Origin: Alphaproteobacteria bacterium
GTDB lineage: Bacteria > Pseudomonadota > Alphaproteobacteria > Rickettsiales > VGDC01
Reading direction: 5' to 3'
NCBI GenBank assembly: GCA_016869895.1
Contig: VGDC01000059.1
Span: forward strand, 1-7,500
Length of the DNA: 7,500 nt
A model generated the notes under the pieces. That model had not been told where the DNA came from and searched no databases. It saw only the letters and a list, made by a program, of their open reading frames with translations. The translations under genes were made by a program, and so were the position numbers. How positions within the stretch are numbered: position 1 is the first letter of the stretch; every line of letters starts with the position of its first letter. Positions 1 to 6,902 of this stretch are shown piece after piece.

Positions 1-94
1 AACTCCCCGCTTTGCATTACCCTCGCAGATAGAGTTCCGCGAGTCCCTACCCAAAACCCTGATCGGCAAAATTTCTAAGAAAGATTTAGCATGA
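1..94 (+). CDS. Acyl-CoA synthetase (FadD-type AMP-ligase), C-terminal end only
   Basis: This is the last 30 codons of a gene that begins before the window; TGA is at 92-94. The reading frame starting at position 2 ends in EFRESLPKTLIGKISKKDLA. That matches the extreme C-terminus of the ANL superfamily of adenylate-forming enzymes, where a PKT-x-x-GKI motif carries the conserved lysine used in the adenylation half-reaction (the K of GKI). In long-chain acyl-CoA synthetases this lysine helps form acyl-AMP before transfer to CoA. The next gene starts inside the stop codon (ATGA, 91-94), so the two are probably translationally coupled, and a thiolase as partner supports a fatty-acyl-CoA ligase. 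The exact substrate cannot be judged from 30 residues; another ANL ligase such as a medium- or short-chain acyl-CoA synthetase is possible. Confidence 0.8.
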   Translation, partial: TPRFALPSQIEFRESLPKTLIGKISKKDLA

Positions 95-1215
95 ATAGCG
101 CAGTTATTGTTGGTTATGTCCGTTCTCCCTTCACTCCTGCCAACAAGGGCAAGCTGGCGCGCACCCGACCGGATGACATCGCCGCGCAGGTCGTCAAAGG
201 ACTCATCGCCAAAACAGGCGTCAACGTGAACGACATCGAAGACCTCATCGCCGGCTGCGCCTTCCCAGAGGGCGAACAGGGCTATAACATCGGGCGTATG
301 GTCGTGTTGCTGGCGGGGCTGCCGAAGGAAATCAGCGGTTCGACCATCAATCGTTGGTGCGGCTCTTCCATGGAGGCCATCCACATCGCCGCTGGCAAAA
401 TCGCTTCCGGCGCGGGTGAAGTGTTCATCGCGGCGGGTGTCGAATCCATGACGCGTATCCCCATGGGTGGCTATAACCTCCTGCCGAACCCTGTGCTCTA
501 CAAAGACAACCCGAATGCCTATCTTTCCATGGGGCTGACCGCCGAGAACCTCGCCAAGCAATATGGCATCTCCCGCCAGCAGCAGGAGGAATTCGCTGTC
601 GCCAGCCATCAGAAAGCCGCGAAGGCTGACCTCAGCAGCGAAATCGTGCCCATCCAGACCCGTGATGGCGCAGTGGACAAAGACGGCACCGTGCGTGCCG
701 ATACCACCGTCGAAGCCTTGGCAGGTCTGAAACTCGCCTTCGACCAGAACGGCACGGTGACCGCTGGCACGTCTTCCCCGCTGACGGACGGCGCAGCGGC
801 GGTGCTGGTCGTCTCCGAAGCTTACGCCGATAAACATGGCCTGCCGAAACTGGCGCGCATCAAATCCTCCGCTGTCGCTGGCCTCGCGCCGGAAGTGATG
901 GGTCTGGGGCCTGTCCATGCCTCCAAGAAAGCTTTGGAGCGTGCTGGCTTGCAGCTTTCCGACATTGATTACGTCGAGTTGAACGAAGCCTTCGCCGCGC
1001 AGGTGCTGGCGGTGGTGAAAGAACTGGGCATAGACCCCGCGAAGCTGAACGTGGAGGGCGGCGCGGTCGCGCTTGGCCATCCGCTCGGTGCATCCGGCGC
1101 GCGCATCACGGGCAAGGCCGCCAAGCTGCTGAAAGAGCGCGGCGGGAAATATGCCCTCGCCACGGCCTGTATCGGCGGCGGTATGGGCATCGCCACCGTA
1201 CTTGAAGCGATTTAA
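91..1215 (+). CDS. fadA: Thiolase (acetyl-CoA C-acyltransferase)
   Basis: This enzyme carries out thiolytic cleavage of 3-oxoacyl-CoA to acetyl-CoA and a shortened acyl-CoA, the last step of beta-oxidation, in the cytoplasm. The product is 374 residues. All catalytic elements are visible: nucleophilic Cys90 in NRWCGSSMEAIHIAA, NEAF at about 298-301, His330 in GHPLGASGAR, and the acid/base Cys360 in CIGGGMG. The N-terminal RSPFTP and the ADTTVEALAGL and SSPLTDGAAA blocks are also typical of the family. It is somewhat shorter than usual (about 390 or more); the missing residues map to the variable loop at about 176-205, between SHQKAAK and VRADTT. The ATG overlaps the upstream stop, and an AAGAAAG stretch at 77-83 could act as a weak ribosome-binding site. 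The degradative FadA/FadI type is favoured over a biosynthetic PhaA type because of the neighbouring dehydrogenases. Chain-length preference is unknown. Confidence 0.93.
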   Translation: MNSAVIVGYVRSPFTPANKGKLARTRPDDIAAQVVKGLIAKTGVNVNDIEDLIAGCAFPEGEQGYNIGRMVVLLAGLPKEISGSTINRWCGSSMEAIHIAAGKIASGAGEVFIAAGVESMTRIPMGGYNLLPNPVLYKDNPNAYLSMGLTAENLAKQYGISRQQQEEFAVASHQKAAKADLSSEIVPIQTRDGAVDKDGTVRADTTVEALAGLKLAFDQNGTVTAGTSSPLTDGAAAVLVVSEAYADKHGLPKLARIKSSAVAGLAPEVMGLGPVHASKKALERAGLQLSDIDYVELNEAFAAQVLAVVKELGIDPAKLNVEGGAVALGHPLGASGARITGKAAKLLKERGGKYALATACIGGGMGIATVLEAI

Positions 1216-1226
1216 GGAGCAGTTCC

Positions 1227-1538
1227 ATGCACATCTTCATCTTCTTCATCGTTCTGAAAGTCGTCCTCACCGTCGCCATCATCATGGGCTGTGCATGGCT
1301 GTTGGCCGAATATTCCCCCATCATCGGGCGCGAAATCGCGCAGATGGCGGATGGCACTTGGTTCGAATCCATTGGTGACTGGATTCACAAAGGCCTGAAG
1401 GCTATAGGCAGATACTCGGGTAAGTTCCTGAAGGTCTGCTTCGAATGGCTGGAAGTGCTCGGTTTCGATTTCAAAGAACTCAAAGAATCCATCAAGGACA
1501 TCGACCTTGACGAAGCAGCCGATGCTGCGGGCGCGTGA
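1227..1538 (+). CDS. Small membrane protein of unknown function in the beta-oxidation operon
   Basis: I do not recognise this 103-residue protein. It has one strongly hydrophobic N-terminal stretch (about residues 2-27, from HIFIFFIVLK to AWLLA) that reads as a membrane anchor or uncleaved signal. A segment at about 45-85, rich in aromatic and basic residues (IGDWIHKGLKAIGRYSGKFLK, then FEWLEVLGFDFKELKE), looks amphipathic. The C-terminal tail is acidic (DIDLDEAADAAGA). It begins 11 bp after the thiolase stop and ends 24 bp before the next gene. A clear Shine-Dalgarno sequence AAGGAG (1214-1219), overlapping the thiolase stop, sits 7 nt before its ATG. Good initiation signals and tight packing argue that it is a real, co-expressed gene. 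A role at the membrane near the acyl-CoA machinery is only a guess from position. Confidence 0.75.
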   Translation: MHIFIFFIVLKVVLTVAIIMGCAWLLAEYSPIIGREIAQMADGTWFESIGDWIHKGLKAIGRYSGKFLKVCFEWLEVLGFDFKELKESIKDIDLDEAADAAGA

Positions 1539-1562
1539 ACCTAATAGAAGCGAGTGAAGTAT

Positions 1563-3911
1563 ATGACTGAGATTAAAAAAGTCGCGGTATTGGGTTCTGG
1601 GGTGATGGGCAGCGGCATCGCCGCGCATATCGCCAACGCAGGTGTCCCCGTGTTGCTGCTAGACATTGTGCCCGAAGGCGCGACGGATAGGAACCAGCTA
1701 GCCAATGGCGCGCTGGAGAAGCTGGCGAAGGTGAAGCCCGCCGCGCTTTCCCACCCGAAGAAAATCAAGCTCATCACGGCGGGGAACCTTGAGGATGACC
1801 TCGACAAACTCGCAGAGGTGGACTGGATTATCGAGGCCGTTCTGGAACGTCCGGACGTGAAACACGCGGTCTACCAGAAGGTGGATGCGGTGCGGAAGCC
1901 CGGTTCCATCGTCTCCTCCAACACCTCCACTTTGCCGCTGAAAGCGCTGGTGCATGGCCAGTCGGAGCAGTTCCGCAAAGACTTCCTCATCACCCATTTC
2001 TTCAATCCCCCGCGTTATATGCGTCTGCTGGAAGTCGTCGGCAGTGCGGATGTGCGCCCGGCAGTCATGCAGGCCATCACCCATTTCGGTGATGTGAAGC
2101 TGGGCAAGGGCGTGGTGCAGTGTAAAGACACACCGGGTTTCATCGCCAACCGCATCGGGATTTACTGGATGATGGTCGGCTTGCTGGAAGCTATCAAACT
2201 GGGGATTTCCGTGGAGGAGGCCGATGCCGTGATGGGGCGTCCCGCAGGCATCCCCAAAACGGGTGTCTTCGGCCTGTTCGACCTTGTGGGTATCGACCTG
2301 ATGCCGCATATCGGCAAGGCGATGCTGCAACTGCTTCCCCCGACCGATTCCTTCCACGGGATGTATCAGGAACCCGACCTCATCAAGAAGATGATTTCGG
2401 AAGGTTATACAGGGCGCAAAGGCAAAGGCGGATTCTATCGCCTGAATAAATCCGAGGACGGCAAGAAGACCAAAGAAGCCATCGACCTGAAAACAGGGGA
2501 TTACCGGAAAGAGAAGAAGGCCGCACTCGCCAGCGTGGATGCTGCAAAAGCTGGCCTCCGTGCATTGGTGATGCATGAGGACATCGGCGGGAAATATGCT
2601 CATGCCGTGTTGCTGGAAACGCTGCGTTATGCCGCCTCCCTCGTGCCTGAAATCTCCGACGATCTCTACTCCATCGATCAAGCGATGAAGACCGGTTTCA
2701 ACTGGAAATACGGCCCGTTCGAGTTGATTGACCGCCTCGGCAATAAAAAAGAATCCGGCACGGCATGGTTCGCGGCGCAGCTGGCAGCAGCGGGCAAAGA
2801 AGTCCCCGCTATCCTCAAAGCAGCCAATGGCCGACCGTTCTACGACACGCAGAACGGCAAGTTCGTCTATCTGACATTGCAGGGTGAATACACGCCTATC
2901 AAACGTGCAGAGGGCGTGTTCCTGCTGGCGGATGTGAAGCTGGCAGCGGGCAACAAACCCATCATCAAGAACGGCTCCGCTGCGCTGTGGGACATCGGTG
3001 ATGGCATTGCGCTCTTCGAGTTCACCTCCAAAGCCAATTCCATCGACCCTGATTTGCTGACGCTACTCGCCAAAAGCTTGGAAGTCGTGAAAGCGAATTA
3101 CAAAGGTCTCGTCATCGGCGGCGATGGCGATAACTTCTCCGTCGGCGCTAACCTCGGCTTCATGCTCTATGCCGCGAATATGGCGGCATGGCCGCTCATC
3201 TCCGATGTCATCAAGCAAGGCCAACAGGTCTATATGGCGATGAAATATGCGCCGTTCCCCACGGTCGCGGCGGTGCATGGCTATGTCTTCGGCGGTGGCT
3301 GCGAAATGATGACTCACACCAGCCATGTGCAGGCGCATCTGGAGACCTATTCCGGTCTTGTCGAAGTCGGCGTCGGCCTCATCCCCGGCTGGGGCGGCTG
3401 CAAAGAGCAGGTCATCCGCAACGTCAAAGGGCTCGGCCTTGGCGGCGCGATGCCGGGTATCTCCAAAGCCTTCGAGAACATCGCCACGGCGAAGGTCTCC
3501 GAATCGGCGGATTTGGCCTATGACAACGCCGTGCTCCGCCCGACGGACAGCATCACCATGAACCGCGACCGCTTGCTAGCCGATGCGAAAGCGGCAGCGT
3601 TGAAACTGGCAGAGAACTACACGCCACCCGAACCACAGACCGTGCATCTGCCGGGTCTTGGCGCATGGGCGGCGTTGAACATGGCGGTCGATAACTTCGT
3701 GGCGAACGGGCAGGCGACCAAGCATGATGCCGTGGTCTCCCGCGCGCTGGCGACCATCCTCACGGGTGGCGATGTCGACCCGCAGGATGAGTTGACCGAG
3801 CAGCACTTGCTTGACCTTGAACACGATGTGTTCATGAAGCTGGTGCGCCACCCTGACACGCTCGACCGCATCGAGCACATGCTTCTTACCAACAAACCAT
3901 TGCGAAATTAA
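1563..3911 (+). CDS. fadN: Fused 3-hydroxyacyl-CoA dehydrogenase / enoyl-CoA hydratase (FadN-type)
   Basis: This bifunctional enzyme hydrates trans-2-enoyl-CoA and oxidises the resulting 3-hydroxyacyl-CoA with NAD+. It has 782 residues from the ATG at 1563. The N-terminal Rossmann domain shows GSGVMGSG (11-18) with acidic D34 after the second strand. The dehydrogenase catalytic region has SSNTS (118-122), His145 in THFFNPPR, Glu157 twelve residues later as in the family's His-Glu pair, and DTPGFIANR (189-197). C-terminal dehydrogenase domains follow to about 430. A crotonase domain occupies about 450-650, with FSVGANL (525-531) at the first oxyanion-hole site, GGGCE with Glu581, and Glu601 in LVEVGVGLIPGWGG; both hydratase glutamates are kept. 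The order, dehydrogenase before hydratase, is that of Bacillus subtilis FadN and the reverse of E. coli FadB. A GTG at 1554 could add three residues, but MTEIKKVAVLGSG at 1563 is the typical start. Confidence 0.93.
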   Translation: MTEIKKVAVLGSGVMGSGIAAHIANAGVPVLLLDIVPEGATDRNQLANGALEKLAKVKPAALSHPKKIKLITAGNLEDDLDKLAEVDWIIEAVLERPDVKHAVYQKVDAVRKPGSIVSSNTSTLPLKALVHGQSEQFRKDFLITHFFNPPRYMRLLEVVGSADVRPAVMQAITHFGDVKLGKGVVQCKDTPGFIANRIGIYWMMVGLLEAIKLGISVEEADAVMGRPAGIPKTGVFGLFDLVGIDLMPHIGKAMLQLLPPTDSFHGMYQEPDLIKKMISEGYTGRKGKGGFYRLNKSEDGKKTKEAIDLKTGDYRKEKKAALASVDAAKAGLRALVMHEDIGGKYAHAVLLETLRYAASLVPEISDDLYSIDQAMKTGFNWKYGPFELIDRLGNKKESGTAWFAAQLAAAGKEVPAILKAANGRPFYDTQNGKFVYLTLQGEYTPIKRAEGVFLLADVKLAAGNKPIIKNGSAALWDIGDGIALFEFTSKANSIDPDLLTLLAKSLEVVKANYKGLVIGGDGDNFSVGANLGFMLYAANMAAWPLISDVIKQGQQVYMAMKYAPFPTVAAVHGYVFGGGCEMMTHTSHVQAHLETYSGLVEVGVGLIPGWGGCKEQVIRNVKGLGLGGAMPGISKAFENIATAKVSESADLAYDNAVLRPTDSITMNRDRLLADAKAAALKLAENYTPPEPQTVHLPGLGAWAALNMAVDNFVANGQATKHDAVVSRALATILTGGDVDPQDELTEQHLLDLEHDVFMKLVRHPDTLDRIEHMLLTNKPLRN

Positions 3912-4016
3912 GAGGGCACGAAACGCGGCCAGATGGCCGCGTCAGCTCTGAGCCAGCGAAGCGTCGCCCATGTGAAAATCAGCAGATTTTCACGGGGCAT
4001 ACAGAAGGAAAAGACC
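3912..4016 (+). repeat. Intercistronic element with two perfect hairpins
   Basis: This is the only sizeable gap inside the operon. It contains a perfect inverted repeat ACGCGGCC-AGAT-GGCCGCGT (3923-3942, 8 bp stem, 4 nt loop). A small GCTC-T-GAGC follows (3945-3953). A second perfect inverted repeat GTGAAAATC-AGCA-GATTTTCAC (3972-3993) has a 9 bp stem and 4 nt loop. Neither is followed by a T-run, so they are not intrinsic terminators. The acyl-CoA dehydrogenase frame stays open through both hairpins, giving 28 extra in-frame codons from an ATG at 3933, but there is no good ribosome-binding site for that start. The element could stabilise the 3' end of the upstream mRNA, attenuate read-through, or be a copy of a dispersed palindromic repeat; the window alone cannot decide. 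Confidence 0.7.
4005..4009 (+). promoter_or_regulatory. Ribosome-binding site fixing the acyl-CoA dehydrogenase start
   Basis: AAGGA lies 7 nt before the ATG at 4017 and matches the anti-Shine-Dalgarno tail of the 16S rRNA seen at the right edge of this window. It favours 4017 over the upstream in-frame ATG at 3933, which lies in a hairpin. Confidence 0.75.
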
Positions 4017-5774
4017 ATGCCAGTTTATAAAGCTCCGATACGCGAGTTCGAATTCGTCCTGAATGAATACCTTGGTCTGGAACGCTATCAGGATGTCCCC
4101 GGTTTCTCCGAAGCCAGCGAAGACCTCCGCAGTGCCATTCTGCAAGAAGGCGCGCGCTTCTGTGAGGAAGTGCTCTTCCCGCTGAACCAGAAGGGTGACC
4201 AGCAAGGCGTGCGTTATGAAAACGGTACGGTGAAGCTGCCCGATGGTTTCGTGGATGCCTATAAGCAATACGTCGAAGGCGGCTGGCCTTCCTTCGCGTG
4301 CGATCCGAACTACGGCGGCCAAGGCCTGCCCGAATTCCTGAACATGGCCGCAATCGAGATGATCTGCTCCGCCAACCTCTCCTTCGGCATCACTCCCGGT
4401 CTGTCCCACGGTGCGTATAATGCGCTGATGCTGCATGGCTCGGAAGAACTCAAAGCCGCGTACCTGCCCAAGATCGTCACGGGCGAATGGTCCGGCGTGA
4501 TGGGGCTGACAGAACCACAATGCGGCACGGATTTGGGGCTCATCCGTACCAAAGCCATTCCACAGGAAGACGGCAGCTATACCATCACCGGCACGAAAAT
4601 CTTCATCTCCTCCGGTGAGCAGGACGCGACCGATAACATCATCCACCTCGTGCTGGCGAAACTCCCCGATGCACCCGAAGGCACGAAGGGCATCAGCCTC
4701 TTCCTCGTTCCCAAAGTGCTGCTGGATGGCACGCGCAACGGCGTGAATTGCAGCGGTGTGGAGCATAAGATGGGCATCCACGCTTCGCCCACCTGCGTCA
4801 TCAATTTCGAAGAGGCGAAAGGCTGGCTCATCTCCGTTCCCCACGGCGGCATGAAAGCCATGTTCACCATGATGAATTCCGCACGTCTTTACGTCGGTGT
4901 GCAGGGGCTTGGCCTTGCCGAAGTCGCCCAGCAGAATGCCTTTGCCTATGCGAATGAACGCGTGCAAGGCAGGGCGCTCACGGGTGTCGCACGTCCCGAT
5001 AAACCCGCTGACCCCATCATCGTCCACCCCGATGTGCGCCGCATGCTCCTCACCATGAAGGCATTCACCGAAGCCGCCCGCGCATTGGCTATGGAAACTG
5101 CCTTAAAATCTGACCTTTACCATCGTCACCCCGACAAGAAGGTACGCGAGGATTGCGATCACTTCATCCAGCTGATGACGCCCATCTTGAAGGCCTATTT
5201 CACGGATATGGGCACCGAAGTCGCCAACCTCGCCATGCAGGTGCACGGCGGCTATGGCTACATCGCCGAATACGGTGTCGAGCAATATGCCCGTGACGCG
5301 CGCATCGCTCAGATTTATGAAGGCACCAACGGCATTCAGGCGCTTGACCTCATTGGTCGTAAACTGCCCTATAACACAGGGCGCTATCTGCGCCAGTTCT
5401 TCCACCCCGCCATGGCATTCGTGGAAGAGCACCGCAATAACCCGGAAATGGCCGAGTTCACCAAGCCGCTCCATAAGCACCTTGGCTATCTTCAGCAGGC
5501 ATCCCTCTGGCTTGGCCAGCGCGGCCTTGTGAACCCTAATGATGCAGCAGGTGGCTCGGTGGAATACCTGCGCATGTTCGCGCTGGTCGTCTTCGCGCAT
5601 ATTTGGGCGAAGAAAGCCGCCATCGCCTTGCAGAACCGCGACAAAGACCCAGAATATTATGAAGCCAAGCTCGCCACCGCGCGCTTCTTCATGAACAAGA
5701 TACTCCCGGGCACGGTGTCGCTTCTGCAATCCATCACCAATGGCAGCGACAGCATCATGAAAGCGAAGCTGTGA
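4017..5774 (+). CDS. Acyl-CoA dehydrogenase, long (FadE/DmdC-like) type
   Basis: This FAD enzyme introduces the 2,3 double bond into acyl-CoA, the first oxidation of the spiral, passing electrons to ETF. It has 585 residues from the ATG at 4017. The opening MPVYKAPIREFEFVLNEYL is characteristic of the long dehydrogenases that carry a short extra N-terminal domain. The central flavin and substrate region has MGLTEPQCGTD (162-172) and TKIFISSGEQD (193-203). The C-terminal helical domain has QVHGGYGYIAEYG (408-420) and YEGTNGIQ, with Glu435 at the position of the catalytic base. About 130 further residues (450-585) form the C-terminal extension of this subfamily, and total length fits its roughly 590-600. 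DmdC (methylmercaptopropionyl-CoA dehydrogenase) belongs to the same subfamily, but the neighbouring fadA and fadN-like genes favour fatty acyl-CoA. The stop overlaps the next start (GTGA). Confidence 0.92.
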   Translation: MPVYKAPIREFEFVLNEYLGLERYQDVPGFSEASEDLRSAILQEGARFCEEVLFPLNQKGDQQGVRYENGTVKLPDGFVDAYKQYVEGGWPSFACDPNYGGQGLPEFLNMAAIEMICSANLSFGITPGLSHGAYNALMLHGSEELKAAYLPKIVTGEWSGVMGLTEPQCGTDLGLIRTKAIPQEDGSYTITGTKIFISSGEQDATDNIIHLVLAKLPDAPEGTKGISLFLVPKVLLDGTRNGVNCSGVEHKMGIHASPTCVINFEEAKGWLISVPHGGMKAMFTMMNSARLYVGVQGLGLAEVAQQNAFAYANERVQGRALTGVARPDKPADPIIVHPDVRRMLLTMKAFTEAARALAMETALKSDLYHRHPDKKVREDCDHFIQLMTPILKAYFTDMGTEVANLAMQVHGGYGYIAEYGVEQYARDARIAQIYEGTNGIQALDLIGRKLPYNTGRYLRQFFHPAMAFVEEHRNNPEMAEFTKPLHKHLGYLQQASLWLGQRGLVNPNDAAGGSVEYLRMFALVVFAHIWAKKAAIALQNRDKDPEYYEAKLATARFFMNKILPGTVSLLQSITNGSDSIMKAKL

Positions 5775-6475
5775 GCAAGCACAGTGAATCGCCTATCCTG
5801 AATTATATCCGGCAACTCTATGCGCCGGAAGATGCGTTGTTGGCGCAGATTCGCACGACCTTCGAGAATCGCGGCATGGCCATTCAGGTCGGGGCAGAGG
5901 AGGGCAAGCTGCTCCAGCTTCTCCTGCAGCTCCACGGCGCGCATACGGTGGTGGAAATCGGCACGCTCGGCGGCTATTCTAGCATCTGGATGGCGCGCGC
6001 ATTGCCGGAGAAAGGCCACCTCCACACCATTGAGGCGGACCCTGAACACGCCGAACTGGCGCGGAAATACATCCATCAAGCGGGCTTGCAACATAAGATA
6101 ACCGTGTGGGAGGGCAAAGCGCGCGATGTGCTGAAACGTATGGCCGAGACGATTCCCGTGGTGGATGCCGTCTTCATCGATGCGGATAAGATAAATTACC
6201 CCCATTATCTCGACTGGGCAGAAGCGCATCTCAAACCGGGTGGTTTGCTGATTGCCGATAACACGCTGCTCTTCGGCACGGTGCAGCTGGATAGCCCACC
6301 GCAGGAAGGCGAGGGCGGTCTTATGAATCCTGTGCGCGAGACCACATGGAAGGCCATGCGCACCTTTAATGCGCGTTTGGCGGATGGCAAGAAGTTCAAT
6401 GCGGTCATGCTTCCAACCGAGCAGGGGCTCAGCATCGCCGTGCGCAGAGAGAACGCGCTCGACGCTGCGCTCTAA
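5771..6475 (+). CDS. SAM-dependent O-methyltransferase (family 3, COMT-like)
   Basis: This is a predicted cation-dependent O-methyltransferase of 234 residues, the normal size for the Methyltransf_3 family (caffeoyl-CoA / catechol O-methyltransferase-like). Motif I, VVEIGTLGGYSS (60-71), binds SAM, and HTIEAD (85-90) supplies the acidic residue (Glu88) that contacts the ribose. FIDADK (135-140) with Asp137, and IADN (161-164) with Asp163 and Asn164, form the expected divalent metal site. Translation starts at GTG 5771, overlapping the acyl-CoA dehydrogenase TGA by 4 nt. No strong Shine-Dalgarno is present, so translational coupling is likely. The methyl acceptor is unknown; bacterial members methylate catechols and other vicinal diols. 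Its link to beta-oxidation is positional only, and it may simply be a passenger at the end of the operon. Confidence 0.9.
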   Translation: MSKHSESPILNYIRQLYAPEDALLAQIRTTFENRGMAIQVGAEEGKLLQLLLQLHGAHTVVEIGTLGGYSSIWMARALPEKGHLHTIEADPEHAELARKYIHQAGLQHKITVWEGKARDVLKRMAETIPVVDAVFIDADKINYPHYLDWAEAHLKPGGLLIADNTLLFGTVQLDSPPQEGEGGLMNPVRETTWKAMRTFNARLADGKKFNAVMLPTEQGLSIAVRRENALDAAL

Positions 6476-6485
6476 GCGCGATTTT
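6467..6485 (+). terminator. Weak possible terminator after the beta-oxidation operon
   Basis: GCGC (6467-6470) and GCGC (6476-6479) flank the TCTAA that contains the methyltransferase stop, and GATTTT follows. The stem is only 4 bp and the T-run is short, so this would be a poor intrinsic terminator. No better one is visible before the next gene, so read-through or Rho-dependent termination is equally likely. Confidence 0.2.
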
Positions 6486-6490
6486 CAGGA

Positions 6491-6559
6491 ATACCTTCTA
6501 TTTCACAGCTTTTTGTGGCAGAATTGCTCATATATATGCATTTTTGTTCAAAGCAAGGA
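6491..6559 (+). promoter_or_regulatory. AT-rich upstream region with ribosome-binding site of the 108-aa gene
   Basis: The 91 bp gap after the operon is clearly richer in A+T than the flanking genes and includes CATATATATG (6529-6538). That makes a promoter likely, but I find no convincing paired -35/-10 boxes: TTCACA at 6502-6507 is a good -35 match with no -10 at normal spacing. AAGGA (6555-6559) is a good Shine-Dalgarno 7 nt before the ATG at 6567 and fixes that start. Confidence 0.4.
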
Positions 6560-6566
6560 AACCGTA

Positions 6567-6893
6567 ATGACCGCTGACATGAAGATGACCGACGCTACTC
6601 TCACCATGTTTCAGGTGACACCCGCCACGGCGCATAAACTGGAAGCTGCGGTGGATCGCGTTGCGGATTTACTTGGCGTGGATGAGCGGGATGTCACCAA
6701 GGCGCTCAACCGTGCTTCCTTGGGCGAAAGCGCAGCCGTTGACATCGCAGGTAAGCCGGAGAAGGCGGATCGCGCCGTCATGGCGAAAGTCGCAGAATCC
6801 GCCCCTGACATCGGCGCGCCCGTCAATCGTTTTGCCGATAAGGTCAAGGCGGAACGCGCTTCCGGCACCCGTGAGTGCAGCCGCGAACGTTGA
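6567..6893 (+). CDS. Hypothetical 108-residue protein
   Basis: I do not recognise this family. The product has 108 residues, no signal peptide and no membrane segment, and is probably mostly helical and cytoplasmic. Residues 20-50 (TAHKLEAAVDRVADLLGVDERDVTKAL) look like a helical domain with a short turn. The second half is rich in Ala, Lys, Asp and Glu and ends in a charged tail (FADKVKAERASGTRECSRER). The start at 6567 is chosen because of AAGGA 7 nt upstream; the frame stays open further 5' to 6369, but that part overlaps the methyltransferase gene. Base and codon use are like those of the neighbours. It is separated from the operon by an AT-rich gap and converges on the yciI-like gene with 9 bp between stops, so it is probably a single-gene unit or the operon's last, weakly linked member. 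Confidence 0.75.
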   Translation: MTADMKMTDATLTMFQVTPATAHKLEAAVDRVADLLGVDERDVTKALNRASLGESAAVDIAGKPEKADRAVMAKVAESAPDIGAPVNRFADKVKAERASGTRECSRER

Positions 6894-6902
6894 TTTTCCA
6901 GT

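Noticed and set aside
1554..1562. GTG start at 1554 for the dehydrogenase/hydratase fusion
   Set aside because: It adds only three residues, its upstream purine stretch is too close, and MTEIKKVAVLGSG at 1563 is the usual family start. It cannot be fully excluded.
1698..2681. 327-codon minus-strand open frame
   Set aside because: It lies wholly within the fadN-like gene, whose protein is strongly conserved. The antisense translation shows no recognisable domain and is a by-product of GC-rich codon use.
3933..4016. Longer acyl-CoA dehydrogenase starting at ATG 3933 (28 extra residues)
   Set aside because: The ATG lies in a hairpin with no Shine-Dalgarno, the extra residues are unlike the family, and ATG 4017 has AAGGA at good distance and the typical MPVYKAP opening.
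3990..5027. 345-codon minus-strand open frame
   Set aside because: It is antisense to the well-supported acyl-CoA dehydrogenase; composition (His-, Gly- and Phe-rich, no motifs) is typical of a shadow frame.
6369..6566. Upstream extension of the 108-aa gene into the methyltransferase
   Set aside because: It overlaps about 100 bp of a well-supported gene in another frame, while ATG 6567 has a proper Shine-Dalgarno.
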